A stretch of 64,000 nt of DNA from Bacillus sp. THAF10 (lineage in GTDB: Bacteria > Bacillota > Bacilli > Bacillales > Bacillaceae_I): positions 4,023,835 through 4,087,834 of the forward strand of contig NZ_CP045403.1 in NCBI RefSeq assembly GCF_009363695.1, in the 5' to 3' direction. The translations under genes and the position numbers were made by a program. Below the pieces are notes generated by a model. That model saw only the letters and a list, made by a program, of their open reading frames with translations. It was not told the DNA's origin and did no database searches. Each line of letters begins with the position of its first letter. Within the stretch, counting starts at the first letter, position 1. Below, piece after piece: positions 1 through 8,437 of this stretch.

Positions 1-454
1 CAGCCTCCAGTCCGAGGCGAAGTGTCACGCCTTGAGACTTCCATTTTTCCTGCTGGGACTGAATAAATTCAATGAACTCATTCATGGATGGGATGGTGGC
101 CACATGGTTGAGCCAACGAGCTTGCACGCTTCCTAGTTCGTCCGCTTCAAGATGCATATGCTTGGTGAAATAGTCTAGGCATTCTTGGAAGCGATACAAA
201 TGTTCAACGATTCCCACTTCTTTTAAGCCTAGCTGTTTTGCACGCTCAAGGTATAAATCAAGCCAAGCCTCTGAGTAACAGCCTTGACGGATACGGTCGC
301 TGATATCACTTGAGAGATGATTGATCCATTCCAAGGAGTGGCGGTTTTCCTTAAGGTCCTTATCTTTAAAAAAGGCGAGCGCCTTTGCAGTGCGTGCGAG
401 CCAATTTGTCGAGTATGGCCCTTCTTCTAGGTGCACATGATAGTCAAGTTTCAA
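1..454 (-). CDS. PHP-domain phosphoesterase, histidinol-phosphatase-like (3' end outside window)
   Basis: The first 151 codons of a gene that runs off the left edge. The protein opens with MKLDYHVHLEEGPYS, the first metal-binding motif (HxH) of the PHP family, and has EHLYRF further on, which fits the second PHP histidine motif. PHP proteins of this type (HisJ/HisK relatives) hydrolyse phosphomonoesters or diesters with a trinuclear metal site. The start is a TTG (452-454) preceded by AAGGAAGTG at good spacing; no ATG in frame fits. It lies 14 bases after the DeoR regulator gene and is probably the next gene of the same operon, so it may act on the imported phosphate ester or phosphonate. The substrate cannot be read from the sequence. 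Confidence 0.72.
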   Translation of the reverse strand, partial: MKLDYHVHLEEGPYSTNWLARTAKALAFFKDKDLKENRHSLEWINHLSSDISDRIRQGCYSEAWLDLYLERAKQLGLKEVGIVEHLYRFQECLDYFTKHMHLEADELGSVQARWLNHVATIPSMNEFIEFIQSQQEKWKSQGVTLRLGLEA

Positions 455-468
455 GATGTCACTTCCTT

Positions 469-1260
469 TTACTCATTCGCTACTATCCAGTCTACATTTC
501 GTAATCCCTCATGTCCGTGCCATGCTTGAGGGAGTAAGTTGTTACATACAATCGCATCCACTTCATCTAGCCGACAAATTTTACAAAAGGCATCTACCCC
601 TATTTTGGAATGATCGGCAAGGACGAAAATTTCCTTTGAGGCTTTAATCATGGATTTGGAAATCATTGATTCACTAAGATCATAGTCACTAATGCCGTTT
701 TGCAAGGACATACCTCCCGCAGAGATAAAGGCTTGGTCTATGATGAAATTTTCTAAAACCATTTCCGTAATCTTTCCTGTAATGGAATGCTGCTTAATAT
801 TTAGCTCGCCACCAAGTAATATAACTTGTCCGGAAAACTCATGTCGGTTTAGTGAATCAAGCAGGATCGATGAAACTGGAAGTGAGTTCGTTAGAATGGT
901 TACGTTTTCTTTATTCTTAATGTGCCTGGCAAGTTCAAGCATGGTTGTACCAATATCAATCACAAGGGTGGTGCCATCTTTAATGAACTCCGCCGCTTTT
1001 TTTCCGATTAATTTTTTTTCCTGTTCTAGAATGCTTTTTCGATTATTTAGTGAAGGTTCGCCGTGCTGATAGCTTGAAAGAACTGCCCCACCATAGACTC
1101 TTTTGATGAGGCTATCTTTTTCAAGCTGATCCAAGTCACGACGAATGGTTTCCGATGTAACAGAAAATTGTTCTGCTAAACTCGTTACTTGTACTTTTTG
1201 TTTTAACTTTAGTTGATCGAGGATAAATCGTTTTCGTTCTTCAGGAAACAAGTCTTTCAT
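469..1260 (-). CDS. DeoR/GlpR-family transcriptional regulator
   Basis: A 263-residue repressor with the standard DeoR layout. An N-terminal winged helix (about residues 1-57) contains VTSETIRRDLDQLEKD and the RVYGGA linker. A C-terminal sugar-isomerase-like sensor domain (about 75-240) contains IDIGTTMLELA, LTNSLPV and the FISAGGM stretch that normally binds a phosphorylated metabolite. The frame also allows a GTG one codon earlier (1263); the ATG is preferred. It sits inside the transporter/hydrolase operon, 14 bases after the ABC ATPase gene, so it is likely its local regulator. The 10-bp-periodic repeat upstream of the operon is its probable operator. A phosphorylated inducer is typical of the family; which one is unknown. 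Confidence 0.9.
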   Translation of the reverse strand: MKDLFPEERKRFILDQLKLKQKVQVTSLAEQFSVTSETIRRDLDQLEKDSLIKRVYGGAVLSSYQHGEPSLNNRKSILEQEKKLIGKKAAEFIKDGTTLVIDIGTTMLELARHIKNKENVTILTNSLPVSSILLDSLNRHEFSGQVILLGGELNIKQHSITGKITEMVLENFIIDQAFISAGGMSLQNGISDYDLSESMISKSMIKASKEIFVLADHSKIGVDAFCKICRLDEVDAIVCNNLLPQAWHGHEGLRNVDWIVANE

Positions 1261-1274
1261 CACCTTTCTATCTC

Positions 1275-2279
1275 CTACAGAGAGCTACATGCCGTTTTTG
1301 GAATGATCAAACGAACATCTTCTCCTTCTGCGTAGCTTGCCGTTCGATTAATCTCATCAACTAGGACACTATGATTGTCTACTTGAACCTTATAGCTTAC
1401 TATGTTTCCATTTAACATTTTACGTTTGATTTGTCCGTTAAGCACATACTGCTCATCATTGGTTAATAGGGTTTCTTTGCTAGAAGTGAGGAGTATGCTT
1501 TCAGGCCGAATGGCGACGTCTTGTTGGGCAACCATCCCTGTACATTCTCCCCACTCTGTAGCGGAAAATAAATTGTAGGCACCAATGAAGCTAGCAACGA
1601 ACTTGTTTTTTGGTTTCGTATAAATTTCTTCAGGAGATCCTGCTTGCTCAATGATTCCTCTGTTCATGACATAGATAGTATCACTTAAAATCATGGCTTC
1701 CTTCTGGTCATGGGTGACAAAGATTGTCGTAATATCAAGCTCGCGTTGGATTTTTTTTACTTCCTCTTGTAGCGATTTTCTAATTTTTGCATCCAAGGCA
1801 CTAAACGGCTCATCTAGTAAAAGAACGCTAGGCTCCATTATGAGCGAACGAGCAAAGGCAACGCGTTGCTGTTGACCACCCGATAGCTCATGTGGGTAGC
1901 GCTTCTCAAGGTCACCCAAGTCCATCATGTCCATCATCTTCTTTACCTTCGACTCAACATTGCCCTCTTTCTTCATCTTCAAGCCGTATGAAATGTTTTG
2001 AAACACAGTCATATTCGGAAATAGAGCATACGATTGAAAGACCATCCCAATTCCACGTTTTCGTGAAGGAAGATGGGTAATGTCTTGGTTGTTAACCATG
2101 ATGTTTCCTGCATCAACCCCTGTAATTCCCGCAATAGAACGGAGCAAGGTACTTTTACCACAACCGCTTTGGCCAAGTAATGTAACAAATTCTCCCTTTT
2201 CAATGGAGAAGGAAAGGTTATCAAGAACCGTTTTATCATCATAGCGTTTTACTAATGAATCTACTTGTACATAACTCAT
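1275..2279 (-). CDS. ABC transporter ATP-binding protein (PotA/FbpC type)
   Basis: The ATPase of a binding-protein-dependent importer, 334 residues. Walker A is GQSGCGKST (about residue 36-44), the Q-loop follows in FQSYALFP, the signature is LSGGQQQR, Walker B is VLLLDEPFSALD and the switch histidine is in FVTHDQKEA. The last 100 residues form the TOBE-type extension of the spermidine/iron/2-aminoethylphosphonate transporter subfamily. Its start overlaps the stop of the upstream permease gene by four bases (ATGA), so the products are translationally coupled. The ATPase type alone does not fix the substrate. Neighbouring phosphohydrolases suggest a phosphorylated or phosphonate compound. Confidence 0.93.
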   Translation of the reverse strand: MSYVQVDSLVKRYDDKTVLDNLSFSIEKGEFVTLLGQSGCGKSTLLRSIAGITGVDAGNIMVNNQDITHLPSRKRGIGMVFQSYALFPNMTVFQNISYGLKMKKEGNVESKVKKMMDMMDLGDLEKRYPHELSGGQQQRVAFARSLIMEPSVLLLDEPFSALDAKIRKSLQEEVKKIQRELDITTIFVTHDQKEAMILSDTIYVMNRGIIEQAGSPEEIYTKPKNKFVASFIGAYNLFSATEWGECTGMVAQQDVAIRPESILLTSSKETLLTNDEQYVLNGQIKRKMLNGNIVSYKVQVDNHSVLVDEINRTASYAEGEDVRLIIPKTACSSL

Positions 2280-3136
2280 TTTACCTCTCCTTCATGGATG
2301 GAAATTTTCATAGGTTGCTTTGTTTTTAGGAAAATCGATTTTTTCTTCGTAGTTTGACTAGACTTCTTTGATTGTAAGGTTAAAAGGAAGCCAGTAATGA
2401 TAATAATAATGGTGTAATACGAAATAACGATCGCGCTCGTTAAATGACCATTTTTACTGAGCTGTTGGTAAAGATAGATTTGTAACGTTTCATAGCGTCC
2501 CCCAACAAGTATGTTTGCTAGCGCAAATTCACCAAAGAGCATGGAAATGGAAAGCAACGTAGCAGCCAAAATTCCCTTTGAGATATTCGGAAGAACAACG
2601 GATAATATCGCTTTAACCTTTGATGCCCCGAGAAGTTCTGCTGCTTGAATGAGCTCGATCGCATTGACCGAATACAAGCTATTTCTAATGCCTTGATACA
2701 CAAATGGAATGATAATCACCGCATAAATTCCTATTAAAATCCATGGTGTTCCAACGATCGTGAACGTGCTAGAAGAATACAAGTTTAGTAGTCCAATGGC
2801 TGAAGCAACAGCAGGAACACCGTAGGGCAACATCGAGATAAGCTTCAGGACCATCTCTTGCTTTGGGAAGTAGAGAAGGACAACAAATATCGTGATCAGC
2901 ATAATGACCATGCTCAAGCCGACCCCACCAGCGATGACAAAGATGGAACGCCCTAGTGCCTGAAAAAAACGTTCATCTTGGAAAAGCTGGATGTACCATG
3001 AGAAAGTCCATGACTCTGGTAAAATCGTCGTACTCCAATTTTTAGAAAGCGAATAAACGAGCGTTCCAGCGAGTGGAAGTAGTAAATAGATTGCTAGTAA
3101 GATGACGATGAAAAGATGTATAGGCTTGGTTTTCAT
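2276..3136 (-). CDS. ABC transporter permease (second of pair)
   Basis: A 286-residue integral membrane protein with about six membrane segments, the first at residues 6-28. The coupling motif characteristic of importer permeases appears in the region AAELLGASKVKAILSVVLP, which contacts the ATPase. It overlaps the previous permease by four bases and the ATPase by four bases. It most resembles the PhnV/PotC/FbpB-like half-permeases that work as heterodimers with a partner, here the gene at 3133-3975. It would form the inner-membrane channel of the importer. Confidence 0.9.
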   Translation of the reverse strand: MKTKPIHLFIVILLAIYLLLPLAGTLVYSLSKNWSTTILPESWTFSWYIQLFQDERFFQALGRSIFVIAGGVGLSMVIMLITIFVVLLYFPKQEMVLKLISMLPYGVPAVASAIGLLNLYSSSTFTIVGTPWILIGIYAVIIIPFVYQGIRNSLYSVNAIELIQAAELLGASKVKAILSVVLPNISKGILAATLLSISMLFGEFALANILVGGRYETLQIYLYQQLSKNGHLTSAIVISYYTIIIIITGFLLTLQSKKSSQTTKKKSIFLKTKQPMKISIHEGEVK

Positions 3137-3975
3137 TTAATATCCCGCCTAACTTTACGCATGATTTTTTCATTTAACCAAAGGGAACCAAGCATAATTA
3201 CTGCAAGGATGACCCCAAAGGCACTCGCAAGATTCGGATCTAAGAACACATCTCCTGAAATGAGTGAACCAATTTGCAATGGTATTAAGTTATACGTTGA
3301 GCCAACGAGTGCGTATGCTGTTGCATAAGCCCCAAGTGAGTTTGCAAGTAATATCGTGTACGTTCCAAAAATTCCTGGTAATAAAACAGGAAGTCCAATT
3401 TTTAGCCAATACTGAAGCGACCTACCCCCAAGTAGGTTGGAAGCATAGCGCCACTCGTTATTTAACGCTTGATAGGTTGGAAGTAGCAGCATTATCGCAA
3501 ACGGCACTTGGAAGTAAACATAGACAATGATCAATCCAACCCAAGAATACAAATTAAAGCTCTCCGCAATCGGAAGTCCTAATTCTGAAAATAACAATGT
3601 GAATAGCCCATTGTTTCCAAGTAAAACGATAAAGGATACAGCAAGGGGAATGCCTTCAAAATAAGACGTCATATTGGTAATCATAACCATGTATTTATTC
3701 CCTCTGCTTGCTAGCGTCGTAATGGAATAACCACCGATTGCTGCTATAATAATCGCAATCGAGGCTGAAATAATCGAGATTTGCAAACTATTTGTGATGG
3801 ATTGGAGATAAAAGGCATCACTAAAAATGATTTGAAATTGTTCTAATCCAAATGCTCCGTCACTTCCTCTGAAGCTTTGAACAAGCATGTTCACAAGAGG
3901 AGCAAGCAAAAACCCACATAAAACAAGAGCAAATGGCACAAGCCAAATTAATATAAGCAGCTTTGAACGTACCAA
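3133..3975 (-). CDS. ABC transporter permease (first of pair)
   Basis: A 280-residue permease with about six membrane segments. The EAA-like coupling loop is in ASNLLGGRSLQYWLKIGLPV. The start is TTG, with GGAGGACG nine bases upstream; no ATG is better placed. It lies 22 bases after the phosphatase-superfamily gene and overlaps the second permease by four bases. Together with that permease and the ATPase it makes a complete importer for the substrate captured by the lipoprotein encoded at 4812-5921. Confidence 0.9.
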   Translation of the reverse strand: MVRSKLLILIWLVPFALVLCGFLLAPLVNMLVQSFRGSDGAFGLEQFQIIFSDAFYLQSITNSLQISIISASIAIIIAAIGGYSITTLASRGNKYMVMITNMTSYFEGIPLAVSFIVLLGNNGLFTLLFSELGLPIAESFNLYSWVGLIIVYVYFQVPFAIMLLLPTYQALNNEWRYASNLLGGRSLQYWLKIGLPVLLPGIFGTYTILLANSLGAYATAYALVGSTYNLIPLQIGSLISGDVFLDPNLASAFGVILAVIMLGSLWLNEKIMRKVRRDIK

Positions 3976-3997
3976 CGAAAACGTCCTCCTTTTTCGG

Positions 3998-4822
3998 TTA
4001 CAGCAATGATTGCACTGTCGGTGGTAGTGGTTGCATGTTCGCTGATGGATCTATATTCATTAAGTGACACATCAACGGAGCAAAGGCTAGCTGACCAAAA
4101 GTGATATCCTGAACGCCTTTTTTTACTTTGTCACTGATGACATAAAATGGCACCATTCGTTCACCATCCGTTGTTCCGCCATGAAGTCCCCATTCTGACA
4201 TGCCGTGATCAGCTGTAACGACCACTTGATAGCCTTCCTTCAGCCAAATCGGAATGAGCTCAGAAAGAAGATTATCCACATTCAAAATTCGTGCACGATA
4301 TTCCTTTGAATTGCTACCAAATTTGTGCCCCTCATCATCCACATTCATGGAATGAATATAGAGAAAGTCTGGATTTACTTGACGACGCAAGAACTCTCCA
4401 TCAAGGAATAGATGGCTATCTGGGTAATGATCCTCCCAATAAAAGCGTCCATTTTGAATCGGCTTCTCTGTGTGTAGTTGGTCACGGTCCTCGATAAAAT
4501 GAAACGGTGCACGGTTGTATAATTCACTAACCCAAAAGTAAGAAGCCGTTGCATTTGTCAAACCATGCTTTTTCGTTAAATGAAAAAGGCTTTCTTGCTC
4601 GGATAATCTGACCATATTGTTATGTGTAATTCCATTCACTGAGCTAGGTGTACCGGTTAATAACACTTCATATAAAGGTCTTGAGATACTAGGAAGCTCT
4701 GAAACTACTTGGCAGCGAGTAGCCTTCTTGCTCGCTGCTAAGTGTTCCATGAATCCTAAGTTCTCAATCGCTAAGTCGTGACGCATGCCGTCAACAACAA
4801 CGACGATGAGCTTATTTGACAT
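3998..4822 (-). CDS. Alkaline-phosphatase-superfamily phosphodiesterase/phosphonatase-like hydrolase
   Basis: A 274-residue member of the alkaline phosphatase superfamily, in the nucleotide pyrophosphatase/phosphonoacetate hydrolase branch. Visible metal and catalytic motifs are VVDGMR near the N-terminus, the nucleophile region LPSISRPLYEVLLTG (Ser47 likely), VDDEGHKFG and TADHGMSEWG near the C-terminus. There is no signal peptide, so it acts in the cytosol on an imported compound. It overlaps the binding-protein gene by 11 bases. Such enzymes cleave phosphodiesters, pyrophosphates or C-P bonds; the exact reaction is not determined. Its insertion between transporter subunit genes is the main clue that the operon scavenges a phosphorylated or phosphonate molecule. 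Confidence 0.85.
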   Translation of the reverse strand: MSNKLIVVVVDGMRHDLAIENLGFMEHLAASKKATRCQVVSELPSISRPLYEVLLTGTPSSVNGITHNNMVRLSEQESLFHLTKKHGLTNATASYFWVSELYNRAPFHFIEDRDQLHTEKPIQNGRFYWEDHYPDSHLFLDGEFLRRQVNPDFLYIHSMNVDDEGHKFGSNSKEYRARILNVDNLLSELIPIWLKEGYQVVVTADHGMSEWGLHGGTTDGERMVPFYVISDKVKKGVQDITFGQLAFAPLMCHLMNIDPSANMQPLPPTVQSLL

Positions 4823-5921
4823 GAACTAAAACCTCACTCTGCCATAGACGTGGTAATTCTTTTGCTGTTTTTTCCCAGGCTTTTAAATCTTTAATTGGTA
4901 CAGCATTTTTGTATTCCTCTTCTGGAACCATTTTTGCTGCAACATCCTCTGGTAGTTTAACGTTTTCTCGGATTGGTCGTGCATAGCCTTTTGCAAGGTT
5001 TACTTGACCTTCGTCACTTAAAATGTACTCACGGGTTAACATCGCAGCATGTGGCTGCTTGGCATTTTTGTTAATGATTGTTGCATAGCCACTAACGATA
5101 GAACCTTCTTTAGGGATTTTCACATCAAAACGCTCGCGATCTACCGCATCTGCATAGCCTAATGAGTTAAAGTCCCACATAATCCCAACTTCCATTTCTC
5201 CTGTTTCCATACCTGACACACTCAAGTTATTCGCAGTACTCAAACGCCCTTGTTTTGCAAGTTCAGCAAAGAAGTCGAGTCCTGGTTGAAGATTCGTTTC
5301 ATCTCCCCCGTGTGCCAACGCGGCAGCAAGTACTGCAATTTGGGATTGTGATTCCGTCTTAACGTCACCAACTGAAACCATGTAGTCTCCTTCTAGAAGG
5401 TCTTGCCATGATGTTGGTGCGTCCTCCACTTGCTTTTTATCTGTTACGAAGGAAATGGTTCCTTGGTAGCCAACCACCCAGTGTCCTTCGTCATCCTTGG
5501 CCCAATCAGGAATCTCATCCCAGTAAGAAGTCTTATATGGCAAGGTGATGCCTTTTTCTTTCGCAATTGGACCAAACGAAACTCCTACATCCCCAATATC
5601 TGCTGTTGCATTTTTTCCTTCAGACTCCATCTTGGCAATTTCTTCTGCACTCGACATATCTGTATCTGTATGATCTAGTCCATATTTTTCGTTCATGTCT
5701 TCCCATGTCTCTTTCCAGTTCGCCCAAGCATCAGGCATGCCGACACTGTTCACAGCGCCCTCTTCCTTTGCTTTTCCTTCAATTTCTTCAAGACTTAAAG
5801 AATTTGGATCAAATGACAATTCATCGCTTGTTGCATCACCTGCTCCACAAGCCGTTAAGCTCATTAATCCAATTCCTAACACGACATTACGAATAATTGT
5901 TTTACCTTTAAGAAAAGTCAT
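4812..5921 (-). CDS. ABC transporter substrate-binding lipoprotein
   Basis: A 369-residue extracellular solute-binding protein of the iron/2-aminoethylphosphonate/spermidine family. It has an N-terminal signal sequence and a lipobox LTAC with the lipidated cysteine at residue 25, so it is anchored outside the membrane. The periplasmic-binding fold is supported by length and by segments such as GYQGTISFVTDK and MWDFNSLGYAD. The ribosome binding site is GGGAGGAAG. It is the first gene of the operon and sits just below the direct-repeat operator. The ligand cannot be deduced directly; neighbouring hydrolases favour a phosphonate or phosphate ester. Confidence 0.9.
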   Translation of the reverse strand: MTFLKGKTIIRNVVLGIGLMSLTACGAGDATSDELSFDPNSLSLEEIEGKAKEEGAVNSVGMPDAWANWKETWEDMNEKYGLDHTDTDMSSAEEIAKMESEGKNATADIGDVGVSFGPIAKEKGITLPYKTSYWDEIPDWAKDDEGHWVVGYQGTISFVTDKKQVEDAPTSWQDLLEGDYMVSVGDVKTESQSQIAVLAAALAHGGDETNLQPGLDFFAELAKQGRLSTANNLSVSGMETGEMEVGIMWDFNSLGYADAVDRERFDVKIPKEGSIVSGYATIINKNAKQPHAAMLTREYILSDEGQVNLAKGYARPIRENVKLPEDVAAKMVPEEEYKNAVPIKDLKAWEKTAKELPRLWQSEVLVHVK

Positions 5922-5938
5922 CTGACTTCCTCCCTATT

Positions 5939-5978
5939 TGTTGTTTTTTGTTGTATTCTGTTGTTTTTTGTTGTATTT
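5939..5978 (-). promoter_or_regulatory. Candidate DeoR operator: four direct repeats at 10-bp spacing
   Basis: On the plus strand the 40 bases are two near-identical 20-mers (19 of 20 positions). Each 20-mer is made of two 10-mers beginning TGTTGT: TGTTGTTTTT, TGTTGTATTC, TGTTGTTTTT, TGTTGTATTT. Spacing of exactly one helical turn puts all half-sites on one face of the DNA. The array starts 18 bases upstream of the binding-protein gene, so a bound repressor would block initiation or early elongation. DeoR-family proteins usually bind repeated sites; assignment to the local DeoR gene is inference. Confidence 0.6.
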
Positions 5979-6120
5979 CTTGTCTTCACTATACGAATAG
6001 ATTGTTAATCCCACATAAAGGTATTGTAAAAAAATAATTATCAATTGTTACAAAACTAAAAATGATAGATAGGTTAGGTGCACAAAAAGGGAGGAAAAGA
6101 GATAGCATTTTTTAAAAGCC

Positions 6121-6177
6121 AAAAAAGGTGCTAACCTTCCATATGAAAAGAACAATCCATACGGAAGGTTAAACACC
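6121..6177 (-). terminator. Rho-independent terminator, minus-strand orientation, no obvious upstream gene
   Basis: The arms GGTGCTAACCTTCCATATG (6127-6145) and the matching CATACGGAAGGTTAAACACC (6158-6177) form a long imperfect stem. Read on the minus strand it is followed by a run of six or more T (6126-6121). There is no minus-strand gene directly upstream of it: the plus-strand acyltransferase begins at 6312. It could shield the transporter promoter, or be a relic. The remaining bases between 5979 and 6311 are AT-rich and should contain the divergent promoters. Confidence 0.6.
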
Positions 6178-6311
6178 CTAGCCTTCTTTTGCTTATGTAT
6201 TGGAGAAAAAATTTTATATTCGAAAAGTAAGTTTTGAGATATATTGGTAATATGCGGATTCGGTAAGAGAGAAATGTGCCTGTCTCTCTGTCGTAAAGGG
6301 AGGATAACTTA

Positions 6312-7388
6312 GTGAGGAAACACTATATTGATGTGATAAGAGTAGTAGCCATTATGTTACTCATTCCATTTCATACTGCAAGAATGTATGATTATTACCC
6401 GTTCTACATAAAAGGTGACGAAAGCATGATCTTACAGCTGTTTGCGATATTTTTGTCACAGTGGCGGATGCCGATTCTTTTCTTAGTTTCAGGTGTAGGG
6501 ACATATTTCATCCTTCGTTCTAGAAGCAACAGATCCTTCATTCGCGATCGATTGACAAGATTACTCATTCCCTTTATTTTTGCTGTATTAGTGATAGTTC
6601 CCCCTCAAGGATACTTTGCCTCCTTAAGTAAGGGAATCATTCCTCCTACTACAAGTTATTGGGAGTACTATCCTACCTTCTTTACCTTTGATCTTTCACA
6701 GATTGACGGATTTACTGGAACGTTTACTCCGGCTCACATGTGGTTCATCTTATTTTTAGTCGTATTTTCGTTACTAAGCATTGCTGTTTTTCGCTTCATC
6801 CAACATAAGGAGAGTATGGTGACCTCTTCTACTTCTTCATGGTTTTTATATTTATTGATCATCCCTATTTTTGTTACAGATATTGTGTTATTAGGGATGG
6901 AGTTTAACCCATTCTACTATTTTACTTTTTTTCTCTACGGGGCATACATCGTAAAAGAAACGGAAATCGAGCGAATAGTAGAGAAAGAACGAACACGCCT
7001 ATTATTGCTTGCTATTGTAAGCATGAGCGCTGTACTCTTCTTATATTGGCTGCACCTTACTAACGGCTATACTACTCCACTGATACTATTCACGTTGTTA
7101 CAAGCCATCACCACCTTTGCATGGATTTTTGCAATAATTGGTTATTTCAAGGCCTATATGAACATAAAAAATAAATGGATTGCCTCTGTGAATAAAAAGG
7201 TTTTTACCATTTATATCCTTCACCAAACACTGATTGTGATTATTGGGTATTATTTGCAAGAGCTTTCTCTATCGATATGGGTTGAATTTATCCTTATTAA
7301 TCTACTTACTTTCCTCTCGATTGGCTTGCTCTATTACCTTTTCATCAAACGCTTTACCTTTGTAAAAACTTTATTTGGAGCAAAATAA
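6312..7388 (+). CDS. Acyltransferase-3 family membrane protein
   Basis: A 358-residue polytopic membrane protein of the acyltransferase-3 (OafA-like) family, which moves acyl groups, often acetyl, onto cell-surface carbohydrates. The family marks are YIDVIRVVAIMLLIPFHTAR at the N-terminus, including the catalytic histidine, and WRMPILFLVSG followed by an Arg-rich loop FIRDRLTRLLIPF. About ten membrane segments are predicted by eye, with no extracellular SGNH domain. The start is GTG with GGGAGG at good spacing. It is the only plus-strand gene in the first 14 kb and stands alone. Substrate unknown. Confidence 0.85.
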   Translation: MRKHYIDVIRVVAIMLLIPFHTARMYDYYPFYIKGDESMILQLFAIFLSQWRMPILFLVSGVGTYFILRSRSNRSFIRDRLTRLLIPFIFAVLVIVPPQGYFASLSKGIIPPTTSYWEYYPTFFTFDLSQIDGFTGTFTPAHMWFILFLVVFSLLSIAVFRFIQHKESMVTSSTSSWFLYLLIIPIFVTDIVLLGMEFNPFYYFTFFLYGAYIVKETEIERIVEKERTRLLLLAIVSMSAVLFLYWLHLTNGYTTPLILFTLLQAITTFAWIFAIIGYFKAYMNIKNKWIASVNKKVFTIYILHQTLIVIIGYYLQELSLSIWVEFILINLLTFLSIGLLYYLFIKRFTFVKTLFGAK

Positions 7389-7392
7389 AAAA

Positions 7393-7415
7393 ACAGGTAG
7401 ATATGGAATACCTGT
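7393..7415 (-). terminator. Rho-independent terminator of the small membrane-protein gene
   Basis: ACAGGTA/TACCTGT arms with a 9-base loop, followed on the minus strand by seven T. It lies 57 bases after the minus-strand gene ending at 7472 and five bases after the plus-strand acyltransferase, so it can serve the convergent pair. A second stem (GCAGGTG 7425-7431 with CACCTGC 7454-7460, containing an inner ACCC/GGGT stem) lies between. Confidence 0.6.
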
Positions 7416-7471
7416 CTTAAAAAGGCAGGTGTTCTACCCTATGTGGGTTGTTTCACCTGCTCCCTCAAGCC

Positions 7472-7813
7472 TTACGTTAACTTTCCAGCATATAACGCTT
7501 TCGTATAAGTATAAAATACACTGATTACCACAACGAAGAAAATTACTTGTTTAATAAAAACAGGTATGCCTATATTGGAGAAAATCAATAGTACTAAGGC
7601 TGCAGTGATAACAGTGTCTAATAGTGTGATCTTTACTCTCAAATCCGTACGTATTAAGCCATTTTTCACGGCAACGGCTACGCCTCCTACTACCAGAATA
7701 AAAACCCAAAACAAATATAATTCTTGATTTATCTTGTAGCCAAATAAAGGGATATAAAGGAGAGCATATGCCCATTTTGACGCTCTCAGCAATTTATGTG
7801 ATTGTTCATTCAA
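7472..7813 (-). CDS. Hypothetical membrane protein
   Basis: A 113-residue protein with three to four hydrophobic segments (about residues 14-30, 33-48, 65-82 and 86-103) and short charged loops. I do not recognise a family. The start is TTG, with GGAGGTG six bases upstream; the ATG four bases earlier is out of frame and stops at once, so the TTG is favoured. It is followed by a terminator and appears to be a single-gene unit. Confidence 0.65.
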   Translation of the reverse strand: MNEQSHKLLRASKWAYALLYIPLFGYKINQELYLFWVFILVVGGVAVAVKNGLIRTDLRVKITLLDTVITAALVLLIFSNIGIPVFIKQVIFFVVVISVFYTYTKALYAGKLT

Positions 7814-7930
7814 TCATGTACACCTCCATTTTATATATTGAAGGGAAAGGTGTTTTCATCCTTCTATGTTTGAAAGGTTTAAACGGTCGTTTTTCCTGTT
7901 AACTTCCCCTCCAAAAGAAACTCCCCTATT

Positions 7931-8398
7931 CTAATAGGAAAATAGAATCGGAGAGTTTAAATTCTCTTCTGTCACAATATAAAAAATGGTGTAAGTATCA
8001 AACTTTAAGTGAAGAAATTCCATCTCATGATTTTCTAACCCTACTGGAACCTCTTGGCTTTCATTAACTACACCCCATACGTGGGAATCACCGTCTATTT
8101 CTGATCCAGCACTCCACGAAATGCCATCCTCATCAACAAGCTCTAAAGGTTTTCTATTATGGTTTCTCAGCGTTTTATCCAAGAAGTAAAAAAAGTAGAT
8201 TGTCTCATTCCACTCATAAAGGATGATATCCTTATTGTCTATACTGTGTGTTAGTAATACGTTTTCTTCAGAGTATGTACTGTTTATGATGTTTTCTATT
8301 TCTTTAACATTATAATCTTTGCCTTCTACGTTTAAGGAACAGCCAACTAATAGGATAATACAAAATAACTGGATAATAGTTTGGGTTAATTTGATCAT
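7931..8398 (-). CDS. Hypothetical lipoprotein
   Basis: A 155-residue secreted lipoprotein. The N-terminus MIKLTQTIIQLFCIILLVGC is a lipoprotein signal with the cysteine at residue 20. The mature part is acidic, without a recognised domain. It resembles short uncharacterised Bacillus lipoproteins in composition, which is not evidence of function. The ribosome binding site GGAGGAATC gives a confident start. A perfect parS site lies 24 bases upstream of the start. Confidence 0.7.
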   Translation of the reverse strand: MIKLTQTIIQLFCIILLVGCSLNVEGKDYNVKEIENIINSTYSEENVLLTHSIDNKDIILYEWNETIYFFYFLDKTLRNHNRKPLELVDEDGISWSAGSEIDGDSHVWGVVNESQEVPVGLENHEMEFLHLKFDTYTIFYIVTEENLNSPILFSY

Positions 8399-8421
8399 GA
8401 TTCCTCCAAATCTATGAAATA

Positions 8422-8437
8422 TGTTTCACGTGTAACA
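8422..8437. promoter_or_regulatory. parS: parS site (ParB/Spo0J binding)
   Basis: The plus strand reads TGTTTCACGTGTAACA; the complement reads TGTTACACGTGAAACA, an exact match to the Bacillus parS consensus TGTTNCACGTGAAACA. It is intergenic, 55 kb from the origin side of this window. Spo0J/ParB bound here would spread and load SMC condensin. Whether it also affects the lipoprotein promoter it sits in is unknown. Confidence 0.85.
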
